From Pogonophryne albipinna (lineage: Eukaryota > Chordata > Actinopteri > Perciformes > Artedidraconidae), in the NCBI GenBank assembly GCA_028583405.1, contig CM053259.1, forward strand, positions 15,490,594 through 15,554,593: 64,000 nucleotides of DNA, in the 5' to 3' direction. How positions within the stretch are numbered: the first letter of the stretch is position 1; every line of letters starts with the position of its first letter. The position numbers and the translations under genes were made by a program. The notes beneath the pieces were generated by a model that saw only the letters and a program-made list of their open reading frames with translations, was not told the DNA's origin and made no database searches. Of the stretch, positions 23,772 to 36,976 are shown one piece after another.

Positions 23772-24281
23772 CGCATCAGTGTGCGTTTATGTTTGGGGCG
23801 ATGGGGCCCAAAACAATATTTGCACCGGGGCCAATCACATCCTTGTTACGCCACTACAAAGGGCTACTTGTTCTCTCCTGTTTTCAGTGTTAATGCTATG
23901 CTAAGATAGCAAATGGCAGTAGCTTCATAATTAGCATACAGACATGAAAGAGTTTTATCAATCTTCTCTTGTATTGTTCAGCAATCAAGCAAAATGGAAT
24001 TTGTTTTAAAACCCCAATCTATTCCTGCATTGAACGAACCCTAATAATCTAAAGTGGTATCTCAGATGTGTGTCCGCTGATCTGAAAGTATCCTAATGGA
24101 ACCTTTTAAATCTTGAAGTTTAGATTTGACTTTTCACTCTTCTCTAGCTTCAGGTCACTGTGAGTCAACGTTCCTCCTCTGTAGATGGAAGCACACCCAG
24201 GTGGAGGTTTGATCTGAGATGAGGTGACAAGATGTTTTGGGATCCAACATGGCATCTTCCAGACCCCTGGGGTATATGATG
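23772..24281. other. Intergenic with a hAT-like right end
   Basis: The region 23786-23850 (GGGGCGATGGGGCCC ... CTTGTTACGCCACTAC) resembles an inverted hAT terminus, partner unknown. Beyond it no feature is evident. Confidence 0.4.
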
Positions 24282-25197
24282 CCAGCCCCCAGGGGCGGCC
24301 GGCCCATAGGGGCGCTAGGGGCGCCGCCCACACTCTTCCCACATGTTTGAATGTCATTAAAAATAAAAAATAAATAAAAAAATATATTTAAAAAAAAAAA
24401 AAATTATTAAGGTAAATATTATATAATTGGTATCAGTAAAATGTATAATCTACAATAAAATCTCGTTTAAAATTGTTTTACGATATCTAAAGTTACTGAT
24501 AAGTCACATGTTTCCTGCCTGGCCGCAGCGTGTATCATTACCCTCTCTCGTCCGGGTGGTAGAAAGGAGCCCTCAGCCAGAGCAGCAGCAGCCAACAAGC
24601 TGACTGTTGCTATCTGTATACTATGCCGCCGAAACATAATTTCAGCCAATCAACGTCGTCAGATCTGATGCTCAAAGGGCGCCGTGTCAGCGCCCTGGCC
24701 TGTGTGTCTGTGAGTTGTTTGGACTCGTATCCAAGGTGACGCTACAGTAGTTGTCGAGGATGGCTGCGTCTCGGTGCTAGTGGATCGCCGGAGCTGTAGA
24801 TTAACATTTACATGCTTATTGTAGTTATAATGCCTGTGGCACCATGGAGCATATGTGTGGGCTGGACCTGTATTTTACAGGATAGGAGTGAGCAGAGGGT
24901 GGAGTTGTCGATTCTTGTTCAGTTTTCATCTTCCTCACCCTCTCAAACTTTGAGTTGCGCGCGCTGCTAAATAGACGCGCTACCATGGAAACCAAACAAT
25001 GGTGTAGCTGTATTAAAGTCTGAGTGGAAACAGTCATGAGTAAATCTGATTTTGTCAGAAATCGGGAGAAATATGACCCCGGGAGGAAACCGGGGAGAGG
25101 GCAATGAAATCGGGAGTCTCCCGCGAAAATCGGGAGGGTTGGCAAGTATGCTTGCTTGCTTATGGTTGTCCATCGAATCCGATGATGACGTCCACTT

Positions 25198-28100
25198 CTA
25201 TTGGTGAGTTCTTTGGTGGCTGAATAGCCCTATCCTGGACCCACAGATCCTATTGCAGGTAGGACAAGTGTATGTGGTTGTAGTAGCAACGGCAACTGTA
25301 GGCGTGTTCCTCCTGAGTCTCCTCTCCTGTCTCCTGGCTGTCCTTTCCTCCTCCAGCATTTGGGTCCCATCCCGGCACAGCTGGCGCCAGGTGTTACGGT
25401 CAGCAGCAGCGTCCTCCAGGACCTCAGGTCTGATTTTACATTTCTTTAACGCAGTCTTCAGCTGGTCTTTATAGCGCTTCTTCTGCCCTCCAGCAGAGCG
25501 TCGACCATGGTGTAGCTGGCCATATAGAACTCTGCGAGGCAGGCGGTTTGAGGGCATCCTTACTACATGGCCCAGCCATCGTAGCTGGTGCTGAGTAATT
25601 GTGGCCTCAATACTCCTGCAGTTGGTCTTTGAGAGTACTTCAGAGTGAGGCACACGATCACGCCAGGTAATTCCCAGGATGCGCTGAAGGCAGCGTATGT
25701 GGAACTGCTCTAGGGCCCTGATGTGGCGGCTGTAAGTTACCCAGGCTTCGCAGCTGTAAAGGAGGGTAGTGATGCAGATGGCTTGGTAGACACAGACCTC
25801 CGTGCGGAGATGGAGGTTCTTGTTTTGAAAGACCCTACGCCGGAGTCTCCCAAAAGCAGCTGATGCCTGCTTTATCCTGTTTTGGACCTCATTGTCGATG
25901 GTGTTGTCTTCAGAGAGAATGCTCCCCAGGTATCTGAAGGATGGTACAACAGACAGTTGTGCACCAGCAGCAGTGAAGGTAGGTGGTGTAGATGGGATGT
26001 TGGCACTCCACTGGCAAACTACTTCCGTCTTGATGGTGTTGACGGTCAGTCCCATCCTGCTGTACGCTCTCACCACAGCAGTAAGAACAGACTGGAGGTC
26101 TTGTGGACTGTGAGATAAAAGAGCACAGTCGTCTGCATACTGTAGCTCAATGACTCTCTCCCTTTGCAATTTGGTGGTTGCCTGGAGCCTCCTTATGTTG
26201 AAGAGGTTGCCATCTAGACGAAAGTCCACTGCCACACCGCTACTGTCCTCTGGGTGACACATAGCAGGAAGATGTTAAAAAGTACTGGTGCTAATACACA
26301 CCCCTGCCTTACCCCTGTATGTACAGGGAAGGGGGAAGACTCTTGTCCTCCTATAGTCACCCGAGCAGTCATTCCATCATGAAATTGGCAGAGCATGTTG
26401 ACAAACTTTTTGGGGCAGCCAAACCTGATAAGGACTTCCCATAAAAGTTTTCTCTGGACAGTGTCGAAGGCTTTGGAGAGATCGACAAAGGCTATGAACA
26501 GGTCCTGATGCTGTTCTCTGCACTTTTCCTGCAGCTGTCGAGCTGTGAAAATCATGTCCACCGTGCTCCTGCTCTTCCTAAATCCACATTGTGATTCAGG
26601 CAGTATTGACTCGGTGGTGTTTCTAATCAGCCTCTGGAGCATAACCTTTGCCAGGACCTTACCGGCGACAGCAAGGAGCGAGATACCCCTGCTGTTGCCA
26701 CAGACAGCCTTGTCACCCTTGTTCTTGTAAAGGGTGACAACATTGGCGTCTCTCCATTGTTGTGGGACGTTCTCATCTGCCCAGACCTCTGTGATGTACT
26801 TGTGTAATGCTCTTGTACAGAGGTAGCCTCCTTGTTTCAATAGCTCAGCAGGGATGTTGTCATTACCAGGGGACTTGTTGTTTTTAAGGGAACGGATAGC
26901 TGATAGGACCTCCAGGAAGGTTGGGGGCTGGTCTAGATTGTGCATAGGAGGAAGTGTAGGCAGGTCGTCAAGGATGGTGGGGTCTGCATCAGAGTCCTGA
27001 TTTAGCAGGGTACCAAAATGTTCAGCCCATCTCAGCAGAATGCTATGCTGGTCCTTCAGGACTGTCAGACCATCTGCTGTTTTCAGGGGAGTGATACAGC
27101 GGCTTATCTTCTTGACAGCATTGTAAAAGTTGTGCATGTCATTTTTATCTGCAAAAGACTGGATTTCGTGTGCCTTTTTAGTCCACCACTCATTCTGCAT
27201 GACCCGAGTAGCCCTTTGTACTTCCCGACGAATTCTCTGCCATTGCTGCCTGGTGCTACTGGACGAGGGGCTCTTTAGCGTTGCCCGATGTGCTCTGTGC
27301 ATGTCCTTCAGCAAGTCATGGATGATTTCCGAGTTTTCATCAAACCAGTCTTGGTGGTTCTTGCTCTTATAGCCGATTGTTTGGGCTGCTGCCTCATAGA
27401 GAGCCGAGCTGATAGAGTTCCACTTCTGGTCCATGGTGTTCTCAGATGAGCTCAAGGACAACTCAATCCCCCCTAGTTTCTCAGCCAGGGAGCAACGAAA
27501 TTCATTCCTTGCATCAGGGTTTTCCAGGCGGGTGCAATCTAGTCGCCTCCTTCTGGGTCCTTGCAGCCGCAGTGGGGGGCGCACTTGCATGTGGACCTTG
27601 GCCATGATCAGACGGTGATCTGTCCAGCATTCTGCACCTCTCATGGCACGGGTGATGTGAACGTCTCTGATGTCACTTCGCCTCACAATGACATAGTCTA
27701 TCAGGTGCCAGTGTTTGGAACGAGGGTGCATCCACGAAGTCTTGTATTTAGCCTTCTGCTGGAAGATAGTGTTGGTTATGGTCAGGTTATGCTCAGAGCA
27801 GAGAGTGAGTAATCTCAACCCATTTGCATTAACCTGGCCAACTCCATGCCTGCCAAGCACTCCACTCCATATGCTGCTGTTTTGTCCCACTCTGGCGTTA
27901 AAATCACCAAGCAAGAAAATCTTGTCATTCTTGGGGATCCGGCGAAGAGCCTCGTCCAGTGACTGGTAGAAAGAGTCCTTGGCCTCACTCTCGGATGGCA
28001 GGGTCGGTGCATATGCACTGAGAAGTGTGGCGAAGCGGTTCTTAACCAGGGGGATACGGAGGGTAATTAGTCTCTCACTAATGCCAACAGGTGTTTCAGC

Positions 28101-28370
28101 GAGTCTTGGTAGTAGAGTGTTTTTGATGGCTAGTCCTACACCATGCAGATGTTGTCCTCCTGACGGGTAACCTTTCCAGAAGAACGTGTAGCCCATCCCT
28201 TCCTCTGTTAGAGAGCCTTCATCCAGGATGCTGGTCTCACTCAGAGCAGCAATGTCGATGTTGTAGCGACTCAGCTCAGCAGCAACCAATGCTGTTCTCC
28301 TATGAGGTCTGTCAGAGCTGCCATACGAGTCCAGGAGAGTCCTTACATTCCATTCCAGTCTTAAGTTGCA
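25198..28370 (-). pseudogene. LINE ORF2: endonuclease/reverse transcriptase, one frameshift
   Basis: The frame is open from about 28370 (LEWNVRTLLDS, the usual endonuclease start) to about 26265, then continues one frame over to TAG at 25198. Endonuclease landmarks: ALSETSI, FLLGDFNARVG and CWTDHRLIMAKV with the catalytic His. Reverse transcriptase landmarks: GNDNIPAELLKQGG, FVDLSKAFDTV (motif A), TGVRQGCVLAPVLFN, and QYADDCALL (YADD) in the second frame. The C-terminus ends with a finger CPTCNRICGSRIGLFSH plus a final His. The only break seen is the shift at about 26260, between FNIFLLC and MCHPEDSS. Such proteins nick target DNA and prime cDNA synthesis from their own RNA. Confidence 0.9.
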
Positions 28371-28620
28371 TGATTTCCGTCCGTAATTTTTATTTGTATT
28401 TCGACCGCGGTAATGGAATGGCCCGATAGGTGTGGTATCCTATCCAGGCGAGGTTGAGTGGGCAATTTTTAGGCCACCTTTTCTAGGCCCTTCCCCAATT
28501 GGGGTGAGCAGTGTGGCCCCTAAATAGGGCTGCTCAACGCACAGGGGTCTGCCGAAAACAGCTTCCACTCAGTCTGAGCTGTTAGCGACCTATACCCTGT
28601 GCTGCTGCCGTGGAGGGTTC

Positions 28621-28893
28621 TTAGCTAAGAGCTTCCAGTTCATTCGCCAGAACCCCATCGCCGCCAGACTTCAACACGCTGTAAGGTCCAGGTACTTCAC
28701 CATGGTCAGAGGTGGATACCTGCGCAAGGAAGTTTTTAAGTGCCATAGGGGGTGCGCATTTCCCAGTAGCACTATCTTCACCACGATGAGATAAACCCGG
28801 TGGCGTGGGTGACCCATGACGACCAGTCCCCCATTCTGGCTGCAGGAGGCTGCCGGGTCCTTGGTTTTTTAAGGCCCGTCTATAGCACACCAC
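28621..28893 (-). other. LINE 5' open frame/untranslated region
   Basis: A 90-codon frame (GSLLQPEWGTGRHGSPTPPG then GLSHRGEDSATGKC) lies upstream of the endonuclease in the same strand. I recall similar sequence upstream of the endonuclease frame in related LINEs. No domain recognised; coding status uncertain. Confidence 0.4.
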
Positions 28894-29610
28894 CAGTGCA
28901 TTGTTTTTCTGTCAGGGTGTGCTCCCTTAGCCTTTGCCTAAATGGGCTTACCCACAAGGCAGCAGGGCTATTTACCCATAGTTGGGGCAGGGGTTGACGG
29001 GCGTCAGGGCATATCCACACGACGGTGGGCCTATACGCCGCGTCTCTGGGGCCCCCTGCTGCTCCGAGATCCCCTCGAGTTTTGCCTTGTCCGCAAGGAC
29101 CCAGTTACCATGTGTGGCCACGGGGAGGCACTGCAGGAGTCTTGGTGGTGGAGAGGCTGTGTACCAGCAGGAGGAGACTTACACACTCGGCTCCTCTTTT
29201 CACCCCCCGAGGGGGGCTAGCTGGCGGCGGCAGCTGTAAGCAGAGAGTAGCAAGCAGAAAGCGGCATGCAACATGCACTATCTACAAACATCTCTATTCT
29301 ACTACGCTACTGCACTAGACGCGTCACACGCACCCTGTGCACACACACACACATAATGTTCGTATTTAGTCTTCTGATTTTAAATGGGAATTAAATCATT
29401 TGAGTGTTCCCAAAGCACCAGTGTTCTGCAGTTTGTGTGGGCCTACTGTACTGTTGCACAGTTTTGGATGATTCATAGCTAACCACACTGAAGATTATGG
29501 ATTATCTCATATTTTTAAGCCCCCCCCCCCCGGACCGCCTTAGTATGGTTTGGTCCCTATTTCCATAGCCCCACCAAAAATATTTTCCACCAGCCGCCAC
29601 TGCCAGCCCC

Positions 29611-30201
29611 TTCCACAATGATACCTTGCAGGATAGGGGACAGTCCACTGGTGACATAAGCAAGCTTTCAATGCAGGTAAGATGTTGAATAAGTCCGGGT
29701 GCATTTTGTTGTATTTCACAGCAATTAATCTGACACATGCAGCACCCAGAGTGAGAACAATCTGCAGGGCTGTATCAACAGTCCTTTTCGAGCTGATAAT
29801 TGGCCCTCAGAGGAACAAGAGTCATGTAAAAAACGAAATGTGACAGCTGAGAGCAACAACAACTTAGCTTCCCTGAAATAGGCAAAACATTGCATTTCTT
29901 GAATAGTCATAGTGGACCTTAATTAAATGAAAATCTACAATGACAGCACATCAATTTAGGGTTTGTGAGGCAGACTTTCTTGAACATGTTGTTAAGAGAG
30001 GCAGGACAATGTGAATGTGCATCTTAATTAGAACGGCGTTAAGCTTCCTAGAGGGCTTTGCTTTTGCGCACATTAATTTGGGCTCTTGCCAATCCTCTCC
30101 AGATCAGTTGAATAATGTGTTGACAAGTGGAGGAAACTTATCGCAGAATATCTAACAGACCACATTCGCCTTCTGCAGCACCCTCTAATACTAGCTACAA
30201 C
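29611..30201. other. Intergenic, no gene seen
   Basis: No coding exon, RNA gene or repeat end recognised. Confidence 0.4.
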
Positions 30202-30384
<183 letters not shown>

Positions 30385-30824
30385 ATGATTTGAATATTAA
30401 AGAGTGCAGGATTGGACTGTAACCCTAGGCTAGAAGAGATAGAGATTACAACGATTAAATCCCTGTATGTCTCCAATATTATTACATACAGACATATCAG
30501 TGAAGTCTGGAACCTTTTTTAAACTATTATCTGTTTTTCCATGTAAGATTTTAAAGCTCCTTATGAATGATAGAAAACACATTTGCACTGTCCTTTTGCA
30601 AAATCATCCCAACACCTCCAATGTGTGAGTATATAAATGTGTGTGTAATTTAAGATGATTCAGCTGCAGCTTCTTCCAGCCTGCATCATATCAAAAGTAA
30701 AACAAATCAATTAATTTGTAATCAAATAAAAAAAAATGGGCTCTGCAATACCTCCTTATACAACCCAGAATGTGTTAGTTTTTATTTTAACAGCATTTTT
30801 TGTACCACCCCAGCTAGCACTTAA

Positions 30825-31224
30825 AGGTGTGGTAGGTAATTTTGGAGAAACCAGCTCGAGTGCGCTAGAATTTGAAAATACACAACCGGAAAAAATCTGC
30901 CACTTCCTTACAGAGCCCCTCCTCCAACACACACGAACGTGCACATGACCAATGAGGGCACGAGATAAGTTTGTGCACAGATGGAAGGCTGACAGGCAGA
31001 TAGGCCATCCAGTTATTTTAGCCGGGCCGGCTCAGATGATTGGTCGTGCTTTTTACAGTACTACGGCTTTTTACAGTACCACGGCTTCCACAGATTACAT
31101 TTTTTTATAGATTTTTTGTCAAAGCACTTAAGATATTCATTGCTATTGGGATGTTAAGAGCATTCCATGGAATATAACAAAAAGTGTATCTCGAGCCGGT
31201 TTCTCAAACTTACCTACCCCACCT
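30825..31224. mobile_element. 400-bp MITE with TTAA target duplication
   Basis: Ends AGGTGTGGTAGGTAATTTTG and (inverted) AGGTGGGGTAGGTAAGTTTG extend for about 37 bases to CTCGAG on both sides. TTAA sits on each flank (30821-30824, 31225-31228), the target of piggyBac and Kolobok transposases. The interior is non-coding and includes an 18-base tandem duplication (CTTTTTACAGTACTACGG, about 31050-31085). Confidence 0.9.
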
Positions 31225-31228
31225 TTAA

Positions 31229-32139
31229 GATAGTCTTCCTAATATTTCTTCCTTGCTGTTTTCTTTTTGCTTTCTCACAATTTCTTGAATTGTCCCTACA
31301 TCTCATGCCTGTGGCCTCCCCTCGTTTTTATCATCATGTCGCATTTCACCTAACCTTTATTTCAGACAGTTGCATCTTCCCTCCAGTCGCCACTTTGTCT
31401 CTTAATCACTCGCATCCTCCTCCTCTTCCTCTCTCCCTCCAGATTTAGCTGTAATCCCTCATTTCTGGTTTGCTACATCTGCACAGCACTCAACAGCTGG
31501 GGACCTACTCACACAAACAGCCATAGACAGTTTGCAGTGTGTGTGGGCAGATATGTACATGTGCCCACACTTTGGGCATCTGGTCAGAACTTACATCCAG
31601 GAATAGCTAATGCTTGTTTCCAAAAAATCTGTTAGGAGAGAGTATTTGTGACATGCTGCAGGTCAGAATGTCGCAGACTTACACACATAAGCATCAAAGG
31701 AAATAGATAATGCCATCTCAAATTCACAGAAAGCTGCAAATAGAGTAATCTGGTCTGGTTTGTGAACACATCCCAAAACGAAAATCTGGTAGTGAGATTA
31801 AATGTTTTATTACTAGGAGGTTGAACTTGCAGCTATTGCACTTCGGGTGAAAGTGTCAGCTAAATGAAAGGCACTGTAAGCTAAAGGATCTTCGATTTCT
31901 CACTTTTTATTTGTTAGTTAAATCATCTGCTCATATTCATTCTGAGCATCTTCACTAACAAACAATGAGATACCTTCTCAGTAGTCTTAATGTACGTTTC
32001 CAAATGTGTTTAAGTGTAGACATGATTAAATGTTAATTTAGTTTTTCTAATTAAAGGCCAGCATTAAAGAAAGGAATACTCCCTTAGTTTATTTGGATTT
32101 AAAGGTAAACAAGCCAGCTCTGCAGGTAAAACTAACGAT
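31229..32139. other. Intergenic, no gene seen
   Basis: Pyrimidine-rich at 31230-31445, otherwise unremarkable. Confidence 0.4.
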
Positions 32140-32710
32140 CTTCAGCACTTTAAGCTAAATGCTAAATTTAGCATGCTAACATGCTCACAATGACAAAGCT
32201 AACATGTTCATGTTTAGCAGGTAGGCCTTTAAGTTAATCTTGTTCACCATCTTAATTTAGCGCTTTAGCATCTTAAAATGTTTCCTATTAGCATGAAACA
32301 TAGAATTATAGCTGAGATGTTTTGCAGTGAACTTGTCATAAACCAGGATTGAACAAATAGAATATTTAGTATAGTGTTAGATTAAAAAAAAGTAATATGG
32401 TCACCAAGGTCGGTGGGCTAACTCCTCTGGTGGGTGCCATGAATATTCGAACAAAATGTAATGTTCAATGGTTTAGCTATTTAAGTCTAGACCAATGTGG
32501 TGGACCATCAAAAGACCAAGAATGCTATCCATGGAGTCGTGTTGCTAGCTTGGCTCGAAGTTTGGGGATACCAAAGTAATTAGGATTCACCTTAAAAGCG
32601 CTTTGAATAAATGTTCCGAATTTCATGGCAATCCACCCAATATTAAATTAATAAAATGATAGCGTCATGACTGCGCCACAAATAAAATCAGTGGATAATC
32701 AAAGTGAGTA
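32140..32710 (+). repeat. Degenerate dispersed teleost repeat
   Basis: TTAGCATGCTAACATGCTCA, GTTTAGCAGGTAGGCC, ATGGTCACCAAGGTCGG and TTTCATGGCAATCCACCCAA match, from memory, a repeat common in spiny-rayed fish. No coding capacity. Confidence 0.55.
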
Positions 32711-35700
32711 AGCTATGGAGAGTCAAGTGTACCTATATTCCAATACGATAGTAGTTAAGAAAAGGAATACTGGTCACATTAAGATGGGCATATCTAGCGC
32801 TATGCGGCTGCCATGGTATAAAAAAACCTGAGTTCACTTTCATCTCCAGTACAAGCAATATGTTCTTCAAATGCACAAATATGAATTCAATTCACAAGAT
32901 CATGTTGCATGACTATTTCCTGGAGGAGTTATGACACATTGGTTTTGTCAACACCAATTTCAAACATTTCGACTTCGACTAGACTCCTCAGTCTGATGAC
33001 GAATCACTGACATGAAGTGGCAATTTATTAAAAGGTAAAGAGTGCTGAACTTCACAACTTTATTTTGTACCTTGTGTGAGCATGTGTCAAATCCACTTAT
33101 TTCAACTGACTGCTTCAGATGTCACAAGGTATCCTGACTCACTTCCCTCAGGAAATGTTTTCCCAAAATGTCCTATTGACAAACACATTTTGCAAATGTC
33201 TTTCAGTTTTATTTTTTCCCAGTTTGTGCAGCCTTTGATGCAAACCAAGACCGACATGTTGTGCGACTTAAACATATACATTTGAAAAGAAACAGAAATA
33301 CGGAAACCAATCTCATGAAAACATTCTTGATTTTGCAAACTGTCTGTGTTTATAAGTTGTCAGTGTTTTCATCGTGTTTCATTGACAGCTATGCATTGGC
33401 TTCAACAGGAAACTGTTTCTTATTGAGGAGCATAAATAATCTTTGAGGATGAAGCCAAATTCCCATTCGCAGCACATAAGACTTGTGTGAGCAACATTAT
33501 TAAACCCGAAGAATGCAAAGTGTTAATGGCCATAATGACAGATGAGATGTTAACACAGACTGAAGTGAAAGAACAGTGACATGTTGTTGCTAGAACTTGA
33601 AAGTGTTTTTAATGAATAAAACGCTGGGTTTATTACAGTAATCAGCCATATAATCAAAAAGTAACCACCTTTTGTAAATACAGTTGTTTTTACAGTAGAT
33701 AAAACATTTTCTGTAAAGTTCAACAAGAAACATCTGTAGTGTTTGCAAAGCTTGCATGTCTTTAAAAAAAAATCCTAGTTGGCAACTTGTATTTACGGGA
33801 AACCCAACATCACTTGAACGCAGCATGACTGTTGGTTTGAGGCCAGCAGAGGTCCAGCCTTTAACCAGCCGCACCTGTGCCTGATCAAACTCTGCCTTTA
33901 TATCTGAGCGCTTCAGTAAACACTGAAACAGCGCTCCCGTCAAACCAACTCCCTAACTGATGTCCCACTGACCTACAACGGATGCGCTCCAACATCTGTG
34001 TCAGCAGGAAATGTAACTTGATTAGATAAAGGATTGGGGTTATGTTGATCAATAGGCCTGTTCAGTCAGGGTGTATGTGGGGGAGGGGGGGTCATCTGTA
34101 GGCTACTAGTCTCTTCTGTGGACATCAGTCCTAAATGTGATATTTAATTGACATATCCCTATCAAACGGATGAAATTACATCTTGCGCGAAGTAATTGTT
34201 GTGCATTCTCCTACAATTCTAAAACAAATATATCTCCCGTGTGAAACAAAAAATGTATATTTCATGGAGTATGTCACCTGATTTACTTTGGTTTATTTGA
34301 ACCCAAACCTTGATATTTTTTACAAAACCAAACCAAGTAGTTTTGTTTAACCCAAACTTTAATTCTGGTGACCTGAAAACTAATTTTTCCGACATTGAAT
34401 AGAACATTAACTTTGTTTAAAAACGCTTTTCTCTGATTTGTCTGTTGTGAGATCTGGCAACCCAGCACGTTAACCATAGTCAAGCTTTCAACATCTAACA
34501 TAACATGTTTGTTAGCTGTTTTCATATCTAATGTTAGCAAAGTGATATTTTAATCAACTCATCCTAAGACATGAAGTCTACACCATTTTATTCCATTGGT
34601 ATAGCTTAAATATAATAAGTAGTATCTTGACTTGTAGAGACTCTATGGTAACAGTGTATGAGAACAACCTGCATTGTGAATTGAAACAAATCTAAATCTG
34701 AACAGCAACTTAAAGTGTTGGTCCTCTTTGGCACAATAAAGGCTCCGAGCACTGATCAAACAGCTCATCAGTAAAAGCAGCAGGACGGCTGTGATGAGAC
34801 CTGGTCGCAGCATGTTTGAGTGTCACATCGATATTAATAGCCACTAAAATGGGTTGTAATCCAAATCCCTCCCATGGAGCATTGATAAAGCTGTCAGATG
34901 TGTTAACGTCTGATCTGCTTTTACTTTATTTCCCCTTGTGCATTTCCACTTGTCACTGCTTTCTCTAATAGTATAAATGTGCACGTGTAAAGGAGAGGCA
35001 GTAGTTTAAGGTTATGGATGAATGGAAAATTCCCACGTTGAATAATGTTCTTGCAAACTTTATTTTGTCCAACTCAAAAAAGTAATTAGACACAGGGTTT
35101 CCTCATTTTACTTTTCATTCAAAGAGGCTTAATTTTTCTTCGCTAACATGAACATGTCAAAGCTGACACAATAATTGAGACACCTTTTACATATTTAGAC
35201 AAATTGGATCATGGATGAGATGATTAACAGGCTGTATCTGACACAAAATTAAGGCAACACTTCCCATGAACGCCTTCGTTTGCCGTCACAAAGGATGTTG
35301 CCACTTGCGTTTTTAGTTCCATGTCACTTCCCTGAATTAGAACACGTTTTTCCACCACCACTTTCACTTGTCCCACCGGCAGCAGATGTGTGATGCTCGG
35401 AAATCATTAGCAACTTTCATTCTGGAAAAACTGTTGTCGTAAGAGTAATTTTGAAAATGTATTGATGTTTGCCAGAACCAGTCCCTGACAGTGATTCTCT
35501 AATGGATCCAACTTTATCCATTACATTTCTGTGGGATTTAAATAAAACAGACTGCTAGCAGAGAGCATGGTACTTCCTTTTTAATTTCCCCTTAAATGAC
35601 CCAGAACAAACCGCACTCCCACTGACATGAAGGTCCCAGACTGGGCAGTCGATACTGACAGACGCTGATGACGTCCAGGCACAACCTCAGCCTCATACCT

Positions 35701-36779
35701 CTAATGCTGCCTGACACCCTATTCAATTATTTCATTTTTCAATTCAACGGAAACCTAGATAAAGAAATACGGTCATTAAAAGACCTTTAAGCCATTATCT
35801 ACCAGCCCTTATGAAGTCTGTAGATTTGACCTCTACCCATACATGCATTGGGCTAAGCTCTATTAGGTCATCGAGATGCGTTATGAAATCCCTTTGATTC
35901 ACTGAGTTGATCAAATGGATGTAAAAACGTGCACACGCATCTGCGGCATCTTTGTTGAAATCTATAAATGGATATTGAAAGACTAAATGAAGTGGATGCA
36001 GTGAGCAAAACAATTATGACGTGTATATGTATGTCAGTGGGGTTGCGTGCGTTGCAGCGGGTGGAAACGGCATGTGGATACGTGCTCAAGGCAGTACTTA
36101 TTCAACAGAATGGAAACAAGTCAGGACATGGTTACATGGTTCACCTGTCCTGCCAGAGCTGTTACACAATCCCTGCTCAGTTAAACATCCCAGTGAAGTA
36201 GAACAAAATAGAACAGTTTTTCTTCTGATATTCATACATGATAAGCCCCAAAACCTGTACAAAATACATTCATAGTCATTTTCATTCATATTATACGATT
36301 TGTTCTTTGTTACGCTTAACCTAATGGTACATGTATTCTTTGTTTTTCTAAGGTTAATTCGTCACATATTACCACAGAGGAAGCAGGTGATGCCTTCAAG
36401 GGCGGGAGTGTCTAGTAGTGCCTTAATGTGACCTACATTTGAACTGCTCACTGAGGTGGTTTTCACCATTTTAGTCAGTGGAAGTTTTCTGATAGCTCCA
36501 AGTAGTGACTTACACTAGTGTCAGAGCTAATGGAAGTTTTTTAAATCCTTTTCTTGTTATTATCCAGTGTTTTTGGAAATTCCCCTTCAGCTACAATTTT
36601 CTCTTGAATACCTGGAAAAACTGAACTTGACTTCCCATGTCAAATGGGACCCACAATTCATTCTTAAGACAGCAGGACTACAGATTTAGCTTCAAAACAA
36701 CATTTCCAACAAGTTCAATGTATTGCAAAAAGGCATGTGGGCGGGATAACACTTGCTGTCATTGTTGCTTTAACCCAGA
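32711..36779. other. Intergenic, no gene seen
   Basis: No exon with domain signal or good splice context was found. A G-rich tract is at about 34079-34091. Possible conserved non-coding elements cannot be judged without alignment. Confidence 0.4.
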
Positions 36780-36976
36780 TGCCGTGGTTTCACTGTCTTT
36801 AGAGCTTGGTCATACCAACATTTATAACAAGTTACCAATCCCCCCCTTGTTTCCAGTTATGATGCTAAGCTAGGTTAACCAGCTACCTGGTTGACAGTGT
36901 TAATGATCTTCTCATTTATATCAGTGAGAAAGGAAATGTATATATTTTTCCTATAATGTTAAACTACTCCTTTAAG
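36780..36976 (+). repeat. Teleost 'GCTAAGCTA' dispersed repeat, copy 1
   Basis: TTTCCAGTTATGATGCTAAG, ATCTTCTCATTTATATCAG and AACTACTCCTTTAAG match the 3' half of the same repeat seen at 43735 and 46845. Confidence 0.6.

Larger units (their letters stand above)
25152..29330 (-). mobile_element. Near full-length LINE (APE endonuclease plus reverse transcriptase)
   Basis: The 3' end (minus strand) finishes ATCGGATTCGATGGACAACC followed by AAGC-type repeats at about 25150-25165. The 5' untranslated region extends to about 29300. The order endonuclease, reverse transcriptase, C-terminal CCHH finger fits an RTE-like or related invertebrate/fish LINE clade; the exact clade is unassigned. Inserted inside the hAT at 24290-29602. 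Target duplication not identified. Confidence 0.85.
24290..29602. mobile_element. hAT element with exact 8-bp target duplication, host of the LINE
   Basis: Left end CAGGGGCGGCCGGCCC (24290). The right end, read inward, is CAGTGGCGGCTGGTGG (ending 29602). Both are flanked by CCAGCCCC (24282-24289 and 29603-29610). Removing the LINE leaves about 1.1 kb without a transposase, so it was probably non-autonomous. Just left of the LINE, about 25085-25149 (GGAGGGTTGGCAAGTATG) resembles yet another hAT end. Confidence 0.75.
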
